A stretch of 64,000 nt of DNA, from the NCBI RefSeq assembly GCF_016801865.2, contig NC_068938.1, positions 23,703,158-23,767,157 on the forward strand, read 5' to 3'. The first letter of the stretch is position 1, and the number at the start of each line of letters is the position of its first letter. The stretch is from Culex pipiens pallens. Taxonomy: Eukaryota; Arthropoda; Insecta; Diptera; Culicidae. Shown here piece after piece: positions 47,138-59,626 of the stretch. The notes beneath the pieces were generated by a model, which was not told where the DNA came from, made no database searches, and saw nothing but the letters and a program-made list of their open reading frames with translations. The position numbers and the translations under genes were made by a program.

Positions 47138-49825
47138 AATATGGTAATAAACTAAAACTGACATTCTTAGGTCTACTCTTTCTAGTCATCAATTAATAAC
47201 ACCAACATTCTCCTCTTTGCCACGACAGTCTAATCATATCAATTCCATAGCTGTGGTTACTCCTAGGTCAGAACCAGAGCAACGGTATAATCTGTCCGCA
47301 ATCGTCCTCTCCGTAGGGACAGATTCCTCAACGACGACCATAAACCATCTCAAAGTGCACAGCTTCCCTTCGCACACACCTGCAAAATGTAGATCACTTC
47401 TTTCCGTGAAGACGCTCAATTGCAATGTACACCGGTTCTTCACCTGACACCTTTCTGCCTTGAAGTCGATGCTGGTGGCATTGCTGTCAGCTGCTTTTCC
47501 TCGCCGATATCAACCGCAAAACTTGTGTCCCCAAGTCCCGAGCGCGCTGCCCCCAGTGTGGAATGAGTTACGATTATTAATAATCATCATAAAACTATAT
47601 CTGACGCTCTGCCCGGTTGCATGAACATTATGCGCGATCACCTTGCAGATGAAGATTTCCAGGGCGAATCCATCGGCAAATCTCGGCGCGATGAAAAACG
47701 AGCCTGCCCCGGTCAGAAAGAATGGAAATAAAAATATTTTTACTGCTAGTCAGGTAGAACCGAGAAAAAATAATACAAAGATATTAATAAAAACCTATTT
47801 TACGATACTTAATATGGTCCGCGCGATGTGTGCGGTAAGGTTCTTCAGAGACCTTGCAGAAGTGTTGGGAGTTGTGGTCCTCCTCTTGTGAGGAATGGTA
47901 AATTTGTACCAGCTTTTATGTTTTCAGCTGTGGCTAGAGCTTCGGAGCTGCTTATCGAAGGCTCGCGCGCTGTTGTAAGCTCTCGTTTTATGCACCATTC
48001 AGACGCGGCGGGATGCTTTTCTTTCAGCGTCTTTCCTTCAGTGTGAGGCCTTGTTTTGTTCCGAGACTCTCTGGGTGAGTTGAATGCTGACCGCAACATG
48101 GATGCGGGGCACGGAAAGTTGGAACTTTTGAAAACCTGAAAAATATTTTTTTTAAATTAACTTCCATTTATTTGTTTGGTGTCTTTTGAGACATGCTTAA
48201 AATTTGATTATCAAAGATCATATAATTTTTTTTCCGTCTGCTTCAGGGTGGCCTTCGGCAAACTAGGCTGAGCTTCACAGCTTCAAAAGCGCAGTAGAAA
48301 ATTATCCTAATATATGGTTTATTAGATGATAAAAACACCTCTGGAATTATCACTTTCGAACACTTCCCTGTTTTTCCCGAAGCCCGAAGGTTACAAAATT
48401 CAATCAATTGATCCAACCTGTGCCGTCGCTTCCAGGGTCCGTTTTATTGGTATCGATCGATTCATCGAAAGAAATCGATTGGCCGGTGCGGGGCCACGTG
48501 TCTTAAGCCACCTGAGTCGACTCAGGGCCTAATTTATTCAATTTAAGTTATCCCCAGGGGAAAGAGTGCGTTCCTAACAAGGTGAGAGATTATGCTAATT
48601 TTCGTCGAAAAGATTTGGACGGCATTTCGAGGGTGGACAGCGTTTTTAGATAATTGACATGTTCGTTTTATCAGTTTAATTCTAACAACTTCGATCAATT
48701 TAAACTGCACTGCGTCAAATCGGAACTGCCCAATGGAATTTTGTTAAGCTGAAGAGAGATGAAAAAATCAACACACAAATCGGGAAAGTAACGAATCCCG
48801 CCGCATTCAGAGGGGTACCGAGGGGGGCTGTCAATTTTTCGGTTTTTAATTAAATTGAATGGCAATTACACTTGTCCGCCTCCACCGCGTGGCGTGGCCA
48901 GGGCGAGCACGCGGTTTCTTTCACCTTGTTCAGTATGTGGCATTAGGGTGGTCAAATTGGGTTTAAAATATCTGAAATGCCCCAATAAACAAAATGTTTA
49001 TTTTTGCTCAAGGCGGTTTCAAAAACACCGAAAAAAAAACAAATTAAAAATTTTGTTTATTGGACCTTTTCATTAAAAAAACTGTTGATATAAGTCAGCG
49101 TTTAGTGAACCGACAATCTAAAGCATCTTTTAAGCTATAGAGAAATTCGTATTGGCGTAAGTTTTTGAAAAAAAAAAATGCAATTGCAATTAAGGTGAAG
49201 CCGTTGATCATTTTCGAAGAAAATTGATCATCACTATAAAATATTCTGTATTAAATTCAATTTGACGAATTTCAGCACCAAAAGGAATCAGCATGTGCCG
49301 GTTGTTGCCTTCTTGAAGCCACTGAAAGAATTTTTGATCTAAATCAAATGTGCTACAAAATTTATATAGTTTTGTGGTGCAATCATTGACGTCCTAGTTG
49401 GCAATCATTGATTAATGACGATTTCCATAACTTTACAAACAATGGGATAATCGTTACCAAAAGGAATCAGTATGTGTAGGGCACTATTCTGAACAACTTG
49501 TTGAAGGAATTTTGTCAAAATAATGAAAGCGACGCAAAATTTATATCTTTGAACGAAAAATCATGACAATGATGGAAGTCTTCACGTTAACAATAATGCG
49601 CATGAAAATTTTTTTTGTGCAGTCATGCCCTGAATTATTTTTTTGATCATCTTTATGATTTTTTTCTATTTCCAAAACAAGTTGAAATAATTCGCACGAT
49701 ATAAACTACTTGTGAGTTTTATTTAAAATAAAAAGTTCCGTTTGAAAACTGCTTCTTCATATAATTTTTTTTCTTCTGAATATTCAGTTACGAGTTTTGT
49801 ATGGGCAACAGCCGAAATTGTATAA
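47138..49825. other. Gene-free region, unique then AT-rich
   Basis: 47138-48950 is moderate-GC with short domain-free frames. 48950-49825 is AT-rich and includes a weak direct repeat of about 180 bp (ACCAAAAGGAATCAG at 49277 and 49456). Confidence 0.45.
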
Positions 49826-50041
49826 TCACGTTTTCCCCTTTTTGAAACACCCCTAGTTTTTAAAATTTGATTGTTTCTACGCATATTTATAGCCATTTTA
49901 AAAATATATTTTCAGTTGGTTCTCATTCAAGTTTTTCCAACTTGCATGCAAGTCAAATTCTAATTTTAAAATGGCTATAAATATGCGTAGAAACAATCAA
50001 ATTTTAAAAACTAGGGGTGTTTCAGAAAGGGGATAACGTGA
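49826..50041. mobile_element. 216-bp MITE with about 75-bp inverted arms
   Basis: Left arm TCACGTTTTCCCC...TTTCTACGCATATTTATAGCC; right arm GGCTATAAATATGCGTAGAAA...GGGGATAACGTGA. Arms are nearly identical, with a central loop of about 60 bp (AGTTGGTTCTCATTCAAG). No coding capacity; no clear target duplication. Confidence 0.85.
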
Positions 50042-52617
50042 ACTTTAAGATATATGTATTGGTTTAGTTGTTTATTCAATAGTTCTTTTGTAAAATAGTC
50101 GACAAAGTAGCTAATTTTGGCCTGAACTAACATTTCAAACGGGTGTATCTCAAAATTGGGACCATTTGGAGCAATTCGGGACCCGGATTCGGATTCAGCA
50201 GGCAAAAATCTACTAGGAACACATATTCTCTTCTCAGAGACAAGAAACATTTGATTTTTTGTTGAATTGTGTAATTATTTTTTAATTTAATTGAACATAA
50301 CAAGGTTTTTAAAAGAATTTTTTGCTCTTGATTTCATTCGTTTATAAAACAAGAATTAATTGATAAGGATTAAAAATAACTGTAAACAGTTAATGTAAAC
50401 TCTAAAATCTTTGATATTGTTTTTGCTATAATTATTATTGAATATTTGGGTTGATTTTGAAAAATATCATGGAGCTCTAAATTTTTCTGAATGCTGTTAT
50501 TGAAAACTAAATAATTTTCTCATTCACATATTTTACAAATTAATACATTTTTATGATTTAAACATTTCTTGTTCAAGGTCATCTAGATAAAGTCAAAAAA
50601 TGTGCAGTTCTCAAAATTATTTATGTAAATTAAACTTCAATCGATAATATTTAAAAAAAAAGTTCAAATTTGAATATCATTTTCCAACAGCATATGTTTT
50701 AGCATCTTGTTTGAGAAATCATCAATATTTCAGTTTTTGGTACCATGAGTTATAGTAACCAAAATTGGACTATATTTTTGTTTAGTTTTTAAGTTTGTTG
50801 GTTTTAGTATTTTTGTTTTTTTTTTGGATTACGTTTTTTGAATTATTTATTTTCTTAGTTTTAAGTTGTTTGTTTTTTTTGTTTTGTGTATTATTTTTTT
50901 TTTGTTTTTAGTATTAATTTATCGGTTTTTATTTTTGTTGTTCCAGTTTTCTGGTTTTTAGTATTTGATGTTTAGAATTTAGTTTATAGTTGTCTGGTTT
51001 TTTTTTATTTCATTTATTATTTTTGTTGTTTTTTGTGAACATTTTGGTTTTAGTTTGTAGTGCATTTAGTTTATGTTTTATTGTAGTTTAAGTATTTATT
51101 ACGTTTGTGCTTTTATTTTTTTGGGTTTCTAATCTGGTTTTTAGTTTTTAAGTTTTTTTTTATAATTTTCAAGAATCAAGATTTTTGTTTATTTTTTTAT
51201 TTTTTTTAGTCCATGTTTTTGTAATTATTTTGGTTTTTGTTTAGTTTTCCTTGGTCTTTGCTTTGTTGAATTTTGTGTGTTTTGATATAAAGATTTAAGT
51301 TTTTTTGTTTTTCGGTTTTTAGTATTTATAGTGGTTTTTTTTTTTCTTGTTTGCAGGTTTTATTTTTGATTTTTGTTTTAAGTTATTTTTATTGTCTTGA
51401 AATTTTTAGATTTTAGTTTCCTTTTTTTAGTAATTACTTATTATTGTTTTTGATTTTTTTGAAAATTGGTCACAAAAATCAGGGGGCAAACATTTTTTTT
51501 CTAAAAACTTGAAAATTTTAATGGAAATAGAAGTCTAATCAACTGAAAACAATCATAAATGTCTTTTTCTGCATTATAATATCGATATTTAGCATGTTTG
51601 GGCTCTTTTAAAAATATTTTAACTTTTATGAAATTACAATGTAATTCGATTGTGGTTAGAGTCGAGGGACATTAACTTCAAAAAAAATTTGCAATGGCCT
51701 TATCTGATTTTTGTATTTTTTTGTCATATTTTGTTATTATTTTGCTATTTATTTTAATGTTTTTAGTTTCCACATAGTTTAAAGTTTCAGCAAATTTATG
51801 CCATGTATACATTTTGGATCGGTATTAGAAGTCTCAAATTCGCACAATCTTTGGAATAGATGGTTACTTTAATTCGGGATATTTGCAAACTTTTGAAATT
51901 TAACCTTCTTTTATTGAAATTTACCTCCATGAAGGGTAAATCTTTAAGTAAAATTATCAATCTTTGACTCAGTTCAACTCTCTTTAACCCTGACCCTTGT
52001 CTTTACGGACTTTAATCTGATAATGAGGACCAATTTTTATCATTAAAAAGCATTAGAAAATAGAACCCTATTTTTCGGTGTGCAGATTCAAATTGTTTTA
52101 GAAGATTTGCTAGTGATTTGACGGTTAACAATTTTCAGTCAAGCTTAGCCGTGTTTTGACTAATATCCTCAAATTTTAAGTCTAAAATTTACCCATGATT
52201 TTTTATGCTCCATACTTTTTTGTGACACTGTTTGTTGTGGCTCTTCAAGCTAACGTTTTAATCTTAAATTGAAAAAACTAAAAGCTTAAAAAAATCATAA
52301 ATGTTACTGGAAAATAATTTAAAATCAAATAAATGGGCTAGAGATTATAATTTAAAATTAATAAATTGGCTTAAAATTAACAGAAAAAAATACTAATACT
52401 TGACCAAATGAATGGCAATGAAAATTATAAAAGTGAAATATGAAAAACATTCAACAAGATATATATATTTTTTGTTTTATTTACAAAAATTGCTCAAATA
52501 ACCATCCGGCCGGATACAGAAATCATGAAAATCTTCGAAAAAAATAAGCAACACACAGTTTAGTTCCTCAAACAACGTTAAAAATTAGATCACTCAAATA
52601 TTAAGAACACTCAGTTT
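50042..52617. other. AT-rich region with a T/G-biased stretch
   Basis: No gene. Between about 50755 and 51470 the + strand is T-rich with frequent G and very little C, made of degenerate GTTTTTAG-like words. The rest is ordinary AT-rich DNA. Confidence 0.45.
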
Positions 52618-52651
52618 TACCCCCCAGACCCAATGTCTCTCCTGATGACGG
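52618..52651. mobile_element. Half copy of the CCGTCATC MITE
   Basis: Contains CCCCCAGACCCAATGTC and ends TCCTGATGACGG followed by TA, matching the right arm of 8837-8948 and 62904-63012. The left arm is absent. Confidence 0.65.
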
Positions 52652-54415
52652 TATGTTGAGTTGGTTAGGTTTTTAATTAATATTATCATGGATATTACGT
52701 ATTATTTTTTGATTTTTATTTAGAACAGATGTTTTTTTTAATATTGTTTAAAAATAGTCATTTATTAATTTTTTTATGCTTTGAAGTGTACAGTGTAAAC
52801 GAGTTGCTATTTTTAGCCATTTTGTTCTATGCGTATTCAAGAAACTTATTTTTTTGAAGTGGTTTGGTGCTAAAAATACAAGCTTTTACAATGTTTCGGA
52901 ACACCCTATCTGCGTTTCTTTCTTCTCTCTTTCCCCCCAGTCCCATGTGCGGAATTGTTTGGCCAATTTGGCCGTTGAAATGAAGGCAAAAAAGCTGACA
53001 GTTTTACCTTGCGCGACCGACCTGATCACGACAACGCAAATCCACTGCGATCTCCCGCGAGCGCGCGCCAGGTTGGTGCCAAAAGAAGGTGATTTACAAA
53101 TCCTGCTCAATTGAATTGGTCCACCACGTGATTGTGCCGCGGAATGTGTCCGTGTGTGTTGTGTGTGTTTGGGCTTATCAGCGTACTTTCATCGTCGCAG
53201 GTCGTCCAGTTTTGGGCACCGTCAGGAGAGGACCCATTCACTGGTCAAACCCCGAAAAAAAAACGCGCGGTTTTCTGTTGCGGGCGCATTCAATGAATTA
53301 TGCCGGCCAGACAGGCTGCCAAAATCCAGGTCCAGGAGCCCCCGAAGGTGTCCAAAAGTAAGATTAAAACGAGGTGATGCCCAGCTTTTCCTCCAGACTC
53401 GCCCGGCAGAGTTCAACGACAGGTTAACCTGCGACGTTGCTCTCAATTTAACTTTATTATTATTGAATTTCGATATCGAGCCTCGGAAAGACCCCTCCCT
53501 CCTGCTTCGTCTGAACGAGGGGGTAATCCTTTTAATTCTGCACCTCCTCCCCGCGTGTGTCTTTCACAACTGATTTGTTTCGGGGTAGACCCACGCCAAG
53601 CCGAACCTCCTTGGACTCCATGGTCTCCATGGTGAAAAAAGGGAGCAGACAGAAATTACCTCGACACAGCAGCGCAATAAATCGTGTCTCTTATCAGTAA
53701 AATATGTTCGACAAAAGTAAATAAAGAAGAAGCGCTTGTGGCAGCAGCAGCAGCAGCACCAGAAGTGATCGGAACGGGATTCGAACCTGGCTCGTGCAAA
53801 GTGAAGAAGCTCATCAACGGCTTTGGAGCTGCTGCTGCAGCTTCTTCTTTCAATCGGTGTTACATTTTTCTGCAAGTTGGCAGGATGGCAGCTATGACAG
53901 TTTGGCTTGTTTTGATTTTATTTATTTCTATAAGATCGAAACTGGAAGGTTGGATCTATACTGGGTGAATTAATCCTCTGGGACATAGTTTAAAATTGGA
54001 TTTTGTTTAGACGATTTCAATTTATTTGTTTTTTTTAAGGAAAGTGAAAATACATTGCTAGTATTTTCTTTTTTTTTTCTCTTGTTGATATCAAGTATCA
54101 ACAATTTAAATTTAACGAAAAATTATAGTTTCCATTGTCACCTAAAAACAGTTATATTTTTTACTGAAGATATTTAGGAATCTGGTTAGATTTACCATTT
54201 TAAAATAGTAGTTTATGCCACAAGATGCAAAAACAAGTTTTTTTTCGTTCATTTTTCAAACGAGGTTAAACGAGTCGAATAAATACGTCGTGTACTGAAA
54301 AATTAATTTTTATCCCCTACTGCCCACATTTTTTTCGATTTTTTTTTTTTGCTTTGTTGAAGGTCATTTTGAGCAACTTTTGTTCTACAAAAAACTTTAC
54401 TTCTCTTGTTTTATA
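52652..54415. other. Gene-free region with (AGC)n runs
   Basis: 52880-53990 is moderate-GC with short frames, none recognised. AGC/GCT runs at 53739-53756 and 53828-53840 are inverted relative to each other and bracket a B-box-like GGTTCGAATCCCG on the minus strand. No cloverleaf can be drawn. Confidence 0.4.
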
Positions 54416-54433
54416 TTTTTTAGTATATTAATT

Positions 54434-54847
54434 GGCCGGGACCGTGGTGTAGGGGTAAGCGTGATTGCCTCTCACCCAGTCGGCCTGGGTTCGATCCCAG
54501 ACGGTCCCGGTGGCATTTTTCGAGACGAGATTTGTCTGATCACGCCTTCCGTCGGACGAGAAGTAAATGTTGGCCCCGGACTAACCGTAAAAAGGTTAGG
54601 TCGTTAGCTCAGTCCAGGTGTAGGAGTCGTCTCCCTGGGTGCTGTCTCGGTGGAGTCGCTGGTAGGCAGTTGGACTAACAATCCAAAGGTCGTCAGTTCG
54701 AATCCCGGGGTGGATGGAAGCTTAGGTGTAAAAAGAGGTTTGCAATTGCCTCAACAATCAAGCCTTCGGACACCTAGTTTCGAGTAGGAATCTCGCAATC
54801 GAGAACGCCAAGGCAATGCTGTAGAGCGAACAATTTGATTTTTTGAT
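54434..54847 (+). mobile_element. Dimeric tRNA-derived SINE with 18-bp target duplication
   Basis: A 414-bp insertion between perfect 18-bp direct repeats (54416-54433 and 54848-54865, TTTTTTAGTATATTAATT). The first unit (54438-54508) is tRNA-like: GGGACCG and CGGTCCC acceptor arms, A-box-like TGGTGTAGGGGTAAGCG, and B-box GGGTTCGATCCC. The T loop seems one base short, so it is unlikely to be a working tRNA gene; the anticodon position reads CTC (Glu-like). The second tRNA-like unit is at about 54654-54715. The middle (GTCGGACGAGAAGTAAATG, GTGTAGGAGTCGTCTCC) and 3' part (AAAAGAGGTTTGC, CTTCGGACACCTAG, TCTCGCAATCGAGAACGCC) match the copy at 59167. Confidence 0.88.
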
Positions 54848-54865
54848 TTTTTTAGTATATTAATT

Positions 54866-56819
54866 TGCATTTATCTTGTTTAGTTTATCTTTGGTTTTTT
54901 GTAGCATTTGGCCTATTCTACCACCTCCTTTCATAACATTTTGCCTTCCTTTTTTTAATGCTTTTCCAGCATTTTTTTCCATTTTTTGCTTGTTGCTCAC
55001 ATTTTCTGCTCTAGAATGGCAACATTATCATTTAAATTGTAAAAAATGGGTAGAGTCATAGTCTGGGACATTACAAAAATTATTGTACATTTCTTTTTAC
55101 TGAAAATATGGGAAATGTTAGCAAAAAAACATAGCCAAAGATGACCCCTAAAAAAATGACATTTTAAAAAACATTGGCAAAGTCACATAAAACAAGTCCA
55201 ACTTCCAACCCTAAAATTTTAAGAGTTCTTCTTTCCAATGCATTTTAAAGATCATAAATTTGGTTGAAAATGGATTTTTGGCGGTTTTTTAGATCGAAGC
55301 CCGTTTAGAGGCGGGGTTTGGTTGTAAAGGGTTTAAGCATATTTTTTCAAAAGTTTAACAAATAGATAGTTTTCCTTATTTCACAGTTAAATGATTTTTT
55401 TTTAATTTGGAAATCAATTAATAATAATTTCCAAATTGTTAATTTGATTTACAAGGCAAAAAATTTCACAGGTTTATGAGGAATTACAGCTAAGTAGTTT
55501 CAAAATGAAGTAGCAAAAAGTAAATTTTCTTTGAAATTATCGACAGTTTCAACAAATTTAATTTGGTAATTATGAATCAAGCCTCACAATTTAATTGGGC
55601 TAAAAAATACTTATTTTGCTGGTTTCAAATGTAAGGAAATTTTGTAAGTCATTGCAAAATCATTTTCTGCAGTTTTTTTTTTCCTTCATGAAATATTCTT
55701 AACATATTAAAAATCAAAATTTAAATGATAAGTATCCAGAAAAAAATTAAATGAAAAGATTAATCAGCGAATTGCTTATTTTTTGAAATGTTATAACCCA
55801 CAACTTTATCAAAGTTACCAAATCGATCAAAAAATAATGATACAGTTTTCCGATTATTCACAAACTTATTTTGTTTGACGAGCCTTAAAAAATGCATAGA
55901 GATGATGGAAAAACTAATGATGTAAAATATTTCTTTTATCATATGGCATGGATAAAAATACATTCACTGAAAAAATGCGATCATTTGTAAATTTGTCTAA
56001 GAAATATATTTTTTGAAGTTCTCTTAAATTAAATTAAAATTCATAGAATAGCAGGTAATTGATTACCCTACAGGATTAGCGTCATTCCATTCCATTTGAA
56101 TATGGAAAGTTTTTTGTGAAGAAAATCACTGCTTTATGATTTACATGTTTTTTCAACGAAAAATATAACGTAAACTTTGAATAAATTTTGAAATGGTCTC
56201 GTTAATAATAAGATCATAGCTCAGAGTTCAGATTTGTTCACAAAGAATTGAAGTAAAGGCCGATGCAAATATTTTTCAAAGTTTTTGTCCCTCAGCTCTG
56301 ACCGGGGTCGAGGTAGGGAGGGGGTCAAAAAAATAAAAAAAAACACTAAATTTTAAATAACAAGCCAAAATCTCAACATTTTAATGAAAAGCGGGGTTTA
56401 AAATGCATTTAACACTAGTTAAGTTGTTTTGCAATCGTTAGTTTTACAAAAATGTAAGAGTTTTAAACAAAACAAAAAAAAATAGTTTATAAAGCAAATC
56501 ATGCATTGAAAGAAGAACTTGGCAGCATTTTTAATTATGGCATGTGGTACAAACAAATAGAATAAATAGCATTTCAAAAAGTTCTCGCAATTTTATTTTG
56601 CAAACGAAAAAAAAACATCATATTAAATTGTTTCTAGAAGGTTTTTTTTAGCTCAATTTGAATATCTTCAATTTTCCATTAACTGAAAATTAATTCATTA
56701 CTTGAATCAATTCATTGAACTTTTGAAAAAAAAAAGTTTAACTCTGACATTTCTAGAGTGTAAAAATTAAGAAAAATATCCTTCATCAGTTTTTCAATCT
56801 CATGAACACTAACACATAA
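54866..56819. other. AT-rich DNA with decayed repeats
   Basis: No gene. 56268-56480 is a copy of family R1 (GCAAATATTTTTCAAAGTTT, TTTGTCCCTC, GGTCAAAAAA, AACAAGCCA), alignable with 59632-59830. 55790-55960 has weak family R3 resemblance. Confidence 0.45.
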
Positions 56820-58740
56820 TGTTGATTCAGGAACCATTTTCAACAACAACTACCGAAAGACACTTGCAACACCTCCGTTTTCACGTACGATTGCACACGC
56901 CAAAGCTTTTTTCATGACCATCTTGCACCACACAGCACTTGCGCTGTGCGCAAAAACTGCCCTGGTTCCTGATTTCTCGCCCAGAGTGGGTCCTGCAAAA
57001 AATTAAGCAAAAAAAATGGACAAAACAAAACCGAAATCGTGGTCCAACTGTAGCAGTGCTGTCAAGTGGGGTGACTTTGTTATCATTCTCAGCTTTAAAG
57101 TATCAATTTTCTTGAAAATTAAAGATGGATGGGTTCTTTTTTGAAAAGACGATTTTTTTAAACGTTCAAAAGTCATTCAAAGTTACAGTTTCAAGCTTCT
57201 GAAAGGTGTCTTTTCTGCTTACCGTGTTGGCTGCTGCTGGTGCTTATTAAAACCACTCAATTCGTGACACTGAATTATCATAAACACGTACACAGTGTCC
57301 AATTAACCTGTAACATGATGAAAGAATAAATAAGCCCATGTGGCCGAGGGACTTGGTGGCCCTTTTCGGAGTGAGGAGGGCGAGTTATTGCAGACTCCTC
57401 GCGAACCCGGACCTCGACGACGAAATCCTTTTCCACGGTTGGCTGGTCGGTCGTGGTGGCGCAACAGGTTGTGGTCTTGAGCTTGGAGAGCGCTGAGGAG
57501 GGGTCAGTGAACTCTTGGCGTGGCTGGTGGGCGGTCCCGCTCTACGTGTGACATTCCACAGCGCACACGGGAGTTGGGTGGATCGATAATCCCCCTCGTG
57601 GTCGGAGGGAAATGACCTGGAAACGTGAGTTTATTTGGAAGAAGGGCAGCAAAAGCCTCTCCTGAAGACGTGAGACTCAATGGGCTGGAGAGGATCAAGA
57701 TTTGAAGGGCACTTTCGCTTTGGACATGAGGTCAGTGTGTGGTCTTGAAAGTTTAAGTTGATGAAATGTGCTTTAAGTGATCTTATTTTCGTACAAAAAT
57801 AAAAATAAATTGTTATATCTTGACTAAACTGCTCTGCAGCGATCGCAATCTCCCAAAGGTGTTTCCTCTTAACGATCGAGCATTTAATACAACCCTTTTC
57901 CGGTTGTGAGCCCATCTAGATCAAGATCATAAAAAAGCGCTCTCTGCACACCTGAAACACGTGCACGTGCATCAAATTTGCGTCTTTTCCACCATCGTCG
58001 AGCAGCACACGCCTCTCAAATTCTCCAGAACATCAAGTAGACCTTCTACAGCATAGAAGAAGAACCAAAACACAACCCATTCAAGCAAAGCCAAGCAAAC
58101 ACTTTGTCACTTCCTTCTCAGCTCGTCGCGGAACATTGGAAATACCCAAAGAATGAAGCAGGAGAAAAAAAAAGGTTCAAGAAGATCATGAACCCAAAGG
58201 TCGCCCGTCAAAACGAGTCTATCGAAGGTGCGGCTTGGCCGGCGGCAACGGCTATGGAAATGTAAATGCAACTTCCTTCCTTTTCAACGGTCTCGTTTTT
58301 TTCAAATACATATTTTTTGAGTTGATGCAACTGGCTCAAAACTAAAGCGAAGGTACCTGTGAGGTGGTGCTCAATGAAGAATAAAGACTTGACGCGCACA
58401 AAAGAACCCGGGAGCGCTCCCTAATGAAATCGGTTCAAAGTTCGTGAACCTGTGCGCGTTGGGTGCACATCCGGTTCTCTTTTCGGGTGAAATCTTAGAA
58501 TTAGTCTAAACATGTGAACCTCTTCAGCGGAGGAGAAGGAGAATGCGTTTGATGTATGCAGCAGCAACACAGGAAGGAAGCTTGACCTGGATGAAAGGAT
58601 CAGTTTGAAACGAACTGAATCGATTTGAATAAATGCATTGCGGGATGTTCCGTCCCCCGGATGTGACGGAACTTTCTCATGCAGAGGCGACTGTTGCGCA
58701 AAACTAGATCGGCGCTACACGACACCGGCCAAAACAGTCG
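56820..58740. other. Gene-free moderate-GC DNA
   Basis: Unique-looking sequence; frames of at most about 94 codons, none recognised. Confidence 0.45.
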
Positions 58741-59151
58741 TACATTAAAGAATTCTTTGGGAAGTTAACTGATCAATACATTTCAATTTTGAATATCAAT
58801 TTTGCACATAATTCAAAACTTTTCAAATCTTAGGAAAAAAACACTCAAAGTTTGTAATCCTGAGTGAATACTTAGAAATTAATTGATTTTTTGCTCTTTT
58901 AATTAAAAAAAAAATCTTCGTTCAGGATGTAAATTTCGGAAAACATAATTCAACAAAAAGCAAAACATTTCATTTGCTGTAATGATCCGCCAGAATTGTG
59001 TTTATTAAAAGTTTTGTTTTAACGAAGTTAACGTTATAGCTAACAATCTAAAGCTAGTAACAACCACTTGTGACTTCCATTTATCTACAAGATGTTATTA
59101 ATTAATTAGTGTCATTTGATGCATTTTCAAACCAACTTTTATTTCAATTTA
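58741..59151. other. AT-rich DNA without a gene
   Basis: Nothing recognised before the next SINE. Confidence 0.45.
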
Positions 59152-59166
59152 TTTAGAGGCCAATAA

Positions 59167-59502
59167 CGGTGGCAAATTTTTAGACGAGATTTGTCTGATC
59201 ACGCCTTCCGTCGGACAGGGAAGTAAATGTTGGCCCCGGTCTAACCTTAGAGGGTAGGTCGTTAGCTCAGTCCAGGGGTAGGAGTCGTCTCCCTGGGTCC
59301 TGTCTCGGTGGAGTCGCTGGTAGGCAGTTGGACAAACAATCCAAAGATCGTCAGTTTGAATTCCGGGGTGGATGGAAGCAAAGGTGTAAAAAGAGGTTTG
59401 CAATTGCCTCAGCAATCATGCCTTCGAACACCTAGTTTCGAGTAGGAATCTCGCAATCGAGAACGCCATGGCAATGCTGTAGAGCGAATAATTTTTTTTT
59501 TT
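59167..59502 (+). mobile_element. 5'-truncated copy of the dimeric SINE, 15-bp target duplication
   Basis: A 336-bp insertion between perfect 15-bp direct repeats TTTAGAGGCCAATAA (59152-59166 and 59503-59517). Begins in CGGTGGCAAATTTTTAGACG, equivalent to the position just after the first tRNA-like unit of 54434-54847. The middle, second tRNA-like unit and 3' part are colinear with that copy, and the tail is a T run. Confidence 0.9.
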
Positions 59503-59626
59503 TTTAGAGGCCAATAAAACTGAATTAAATAAAAATATGAGTGTACATACCTCAAAAGAGAAACATTGCACTGATATTGCGTTCGGGAACGCAATAAAAA
59601 GAATTAATGTTTCTGAATTCTTTTAA

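Noticed and set aside
46889..47192. Repetitive open frames on both strands over the heptamer array
   Set aside because: Simple-repeat translation on opposite strands; not coding.
49277..49470. Tandem duplication marked by ACCAAAAGGAATCAG
   Set aside because: Only short words match between the two halves; too weak to call a repeat unit.
53739..53840. tRNA on the minus strand (GGTTCGAATCCCG)
   Set aside because: Only a B-box-like word between inverted AGC runs; no A box or stems.
54438..54508. Functional tRNA-Glu gene
   Set aside because: Acceptor arms pair well, but the T loop seems one base short, the D arm is poor and the unit sits exactly at the start of a retroposon between 18-bp duplications.
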